Positions 63,565 through 64,000 of a stretch of 64,000 bases of DNA are shown here, in pieces. This DNA is from Zingiber officinale (taxonomy: Eukaryota; Streptophyta; Magnoliopsida; Zingiberales; Zingiberaceae): the NCBI RefSeq assembly GCF_018446385.1, contig NC_055996.1:13751317-13815316 (forward strand), read 5' to 3'. The position numbers and the translations under genes are program-made. The notes under the pieces are model-generated. The model saw nothing but the letters and a program-made list of their open reading frames with translations, did not search any database and was not told the origin of the DNA. How positions within the stretch are numbered: position 1 is the first letter of the stretch; each line of letters starts with the position of its first letter.

Positions 63565-64000
63565 AGGAACTCTGTTTTGAGAAAAGTCACATCTCTCAAA
63601 TCTATTTCGGAGACGATTTCATCTTATTGCTCACCTATAAAACTATAACCTTTGGAGGTTTCATAATATCTTATAAAGATACATTTCTTACCTCTATGTC
63701 CCAATTTTTCATACTTGTGAGAGCTATCATGAACATAAGTAGCTAACCTCTCAGGATCTCAAATTACTTAAATATGATTTTCTGCCCATCCAACATTCAT
63801 ATGAGGTAGATGGAACTGATTTTGAAGGTGCTTTGTTAAGTATATAGGCCGTAGTTAATAATACATCTCCCCAATAGGAGATAGGTAAATTAGTTTGTGC
63901 TATCATAGACCTAACCATTTCAAAAAGAGTCCTATTTCTTCTTTTAACTATCCCATTTTGCTGTGGAGTTTCAAGGATTGTCAGCTGTCTAATAATCCCT
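63565..64000 (-). pseudogene. Tork integrase remnant, runs off the window
   Basis: Minus-strand text in broken frames includes the end-of-core pattern (pieces like 'YLLLGRCIIN' and 'WDIEVRNVSLKDIMKPP') and 'EIDLRDVTFLK' just before the solo LTR. These match the integrase C-terminal part of Tork-like copia. Gag and the 5' LTR must lie right of 64000. Confidence 0.75.

Larger units (their letters stand above)
39230..64000 (-). mobile_element. Tork-like copia element split by three nested insertions
   Basis: One minus-strand copia element runs through the whole right part. From its 5' side leftward: integrase remnant (63565-64000 and beyond), linker and RT (60833-61813), RT continued (44653-44779), RT end/RNase H (40600-41278) and 3' LTR (to about 39230). 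It is cut by a solo LTR (61814-63564), a Tekay element (44780-60832) and a gag-only copia element (41279-44652). At each cut the reading frame and protein family text resume on the other side and a 5-bp target duplication is present. The 5' LTR and gag lie outside the window. Confidence 0.85.

Overview
This is plant nuclear DNA: GT-AG introns, cytosolic malate dehydrogenase, an R2R3-MYB and a plant LUL-type RING ligase, embedded in a dense and nested LTR-retrotransposon landscape. Codon use, MYB and MDH sequence style and the large Tekay, Tat and Tork elements suggest a monocot. My lean towards Zingiberales (ginger group) is an impression, not something the sequence proves.

Gene-bearing part (about 4.7-30 kb). 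Four genes look real. A small three-helix membrane protein (4752-5171, minus) faces, across about 0.8 kb of shared promoter, a LOG2-like (LUL) RING E3 ligase (5965-18889, plus). The LUL first intron is 10.3 kb because a Tat-type Ty3/gypsy element, itself hit by a hAT-like MITE, sits in it; exons and splice sites are intact. Downstream come an Au-type SINE with an 18-bp target duplication and a PIF/Harbinger remnant carrying only a decayed Myb/SANT ORF1. Then come the 7-exon cytosolic NAD-malate dehydrogenase (22824-26986, plus) and a two-exon subgroup-2 R2R3-MYB (29182-29890, minus).

Left edge (1-4.7 kb): a partial Tekay-type LTR, a clean copia-type solo LTR (1253-2288, TSD AGTTT), a hAT-like MITE (2723-3128) and a 145-bp direct repeat. 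No gene is seen there.

Right part (30-64 kb) is transposon only. A decayed minus-strand copia element (30466-35330) is followed by a foldback MITE and a gypsy-type LTR of about 2.8 kb. From about 39.2 kb to beyond the window lies one old minus-strand Tork-like copia element split by three later insertions, whose reading frame resumes after each: (i) a gag-only copia element with two non-matching LTRs (41279-44652, TSD TTTTG); (ii) a complete 16-kb Tekay-type gypsy element (44780-60832, TSD AAAAG), itself carrying two solo LTRs (51580-53803, TSD GAGTG; 54049-56676, TSD TGTCC); (iii) a solo LTR (61814-63564). The insertion order can be read from the nesting.

Most unusual points: the gag-only element has unlike LTRs, one being an 0.8-kb palindrome, and a 10-11-residue repeat tail on its gag; short near-palindrome arrays occur inside three otherwise different solo LTRs; and a tRNA-like segment lies in one LTR. 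No cellular system beyond the four genes was found. All boundaries were read by eye.
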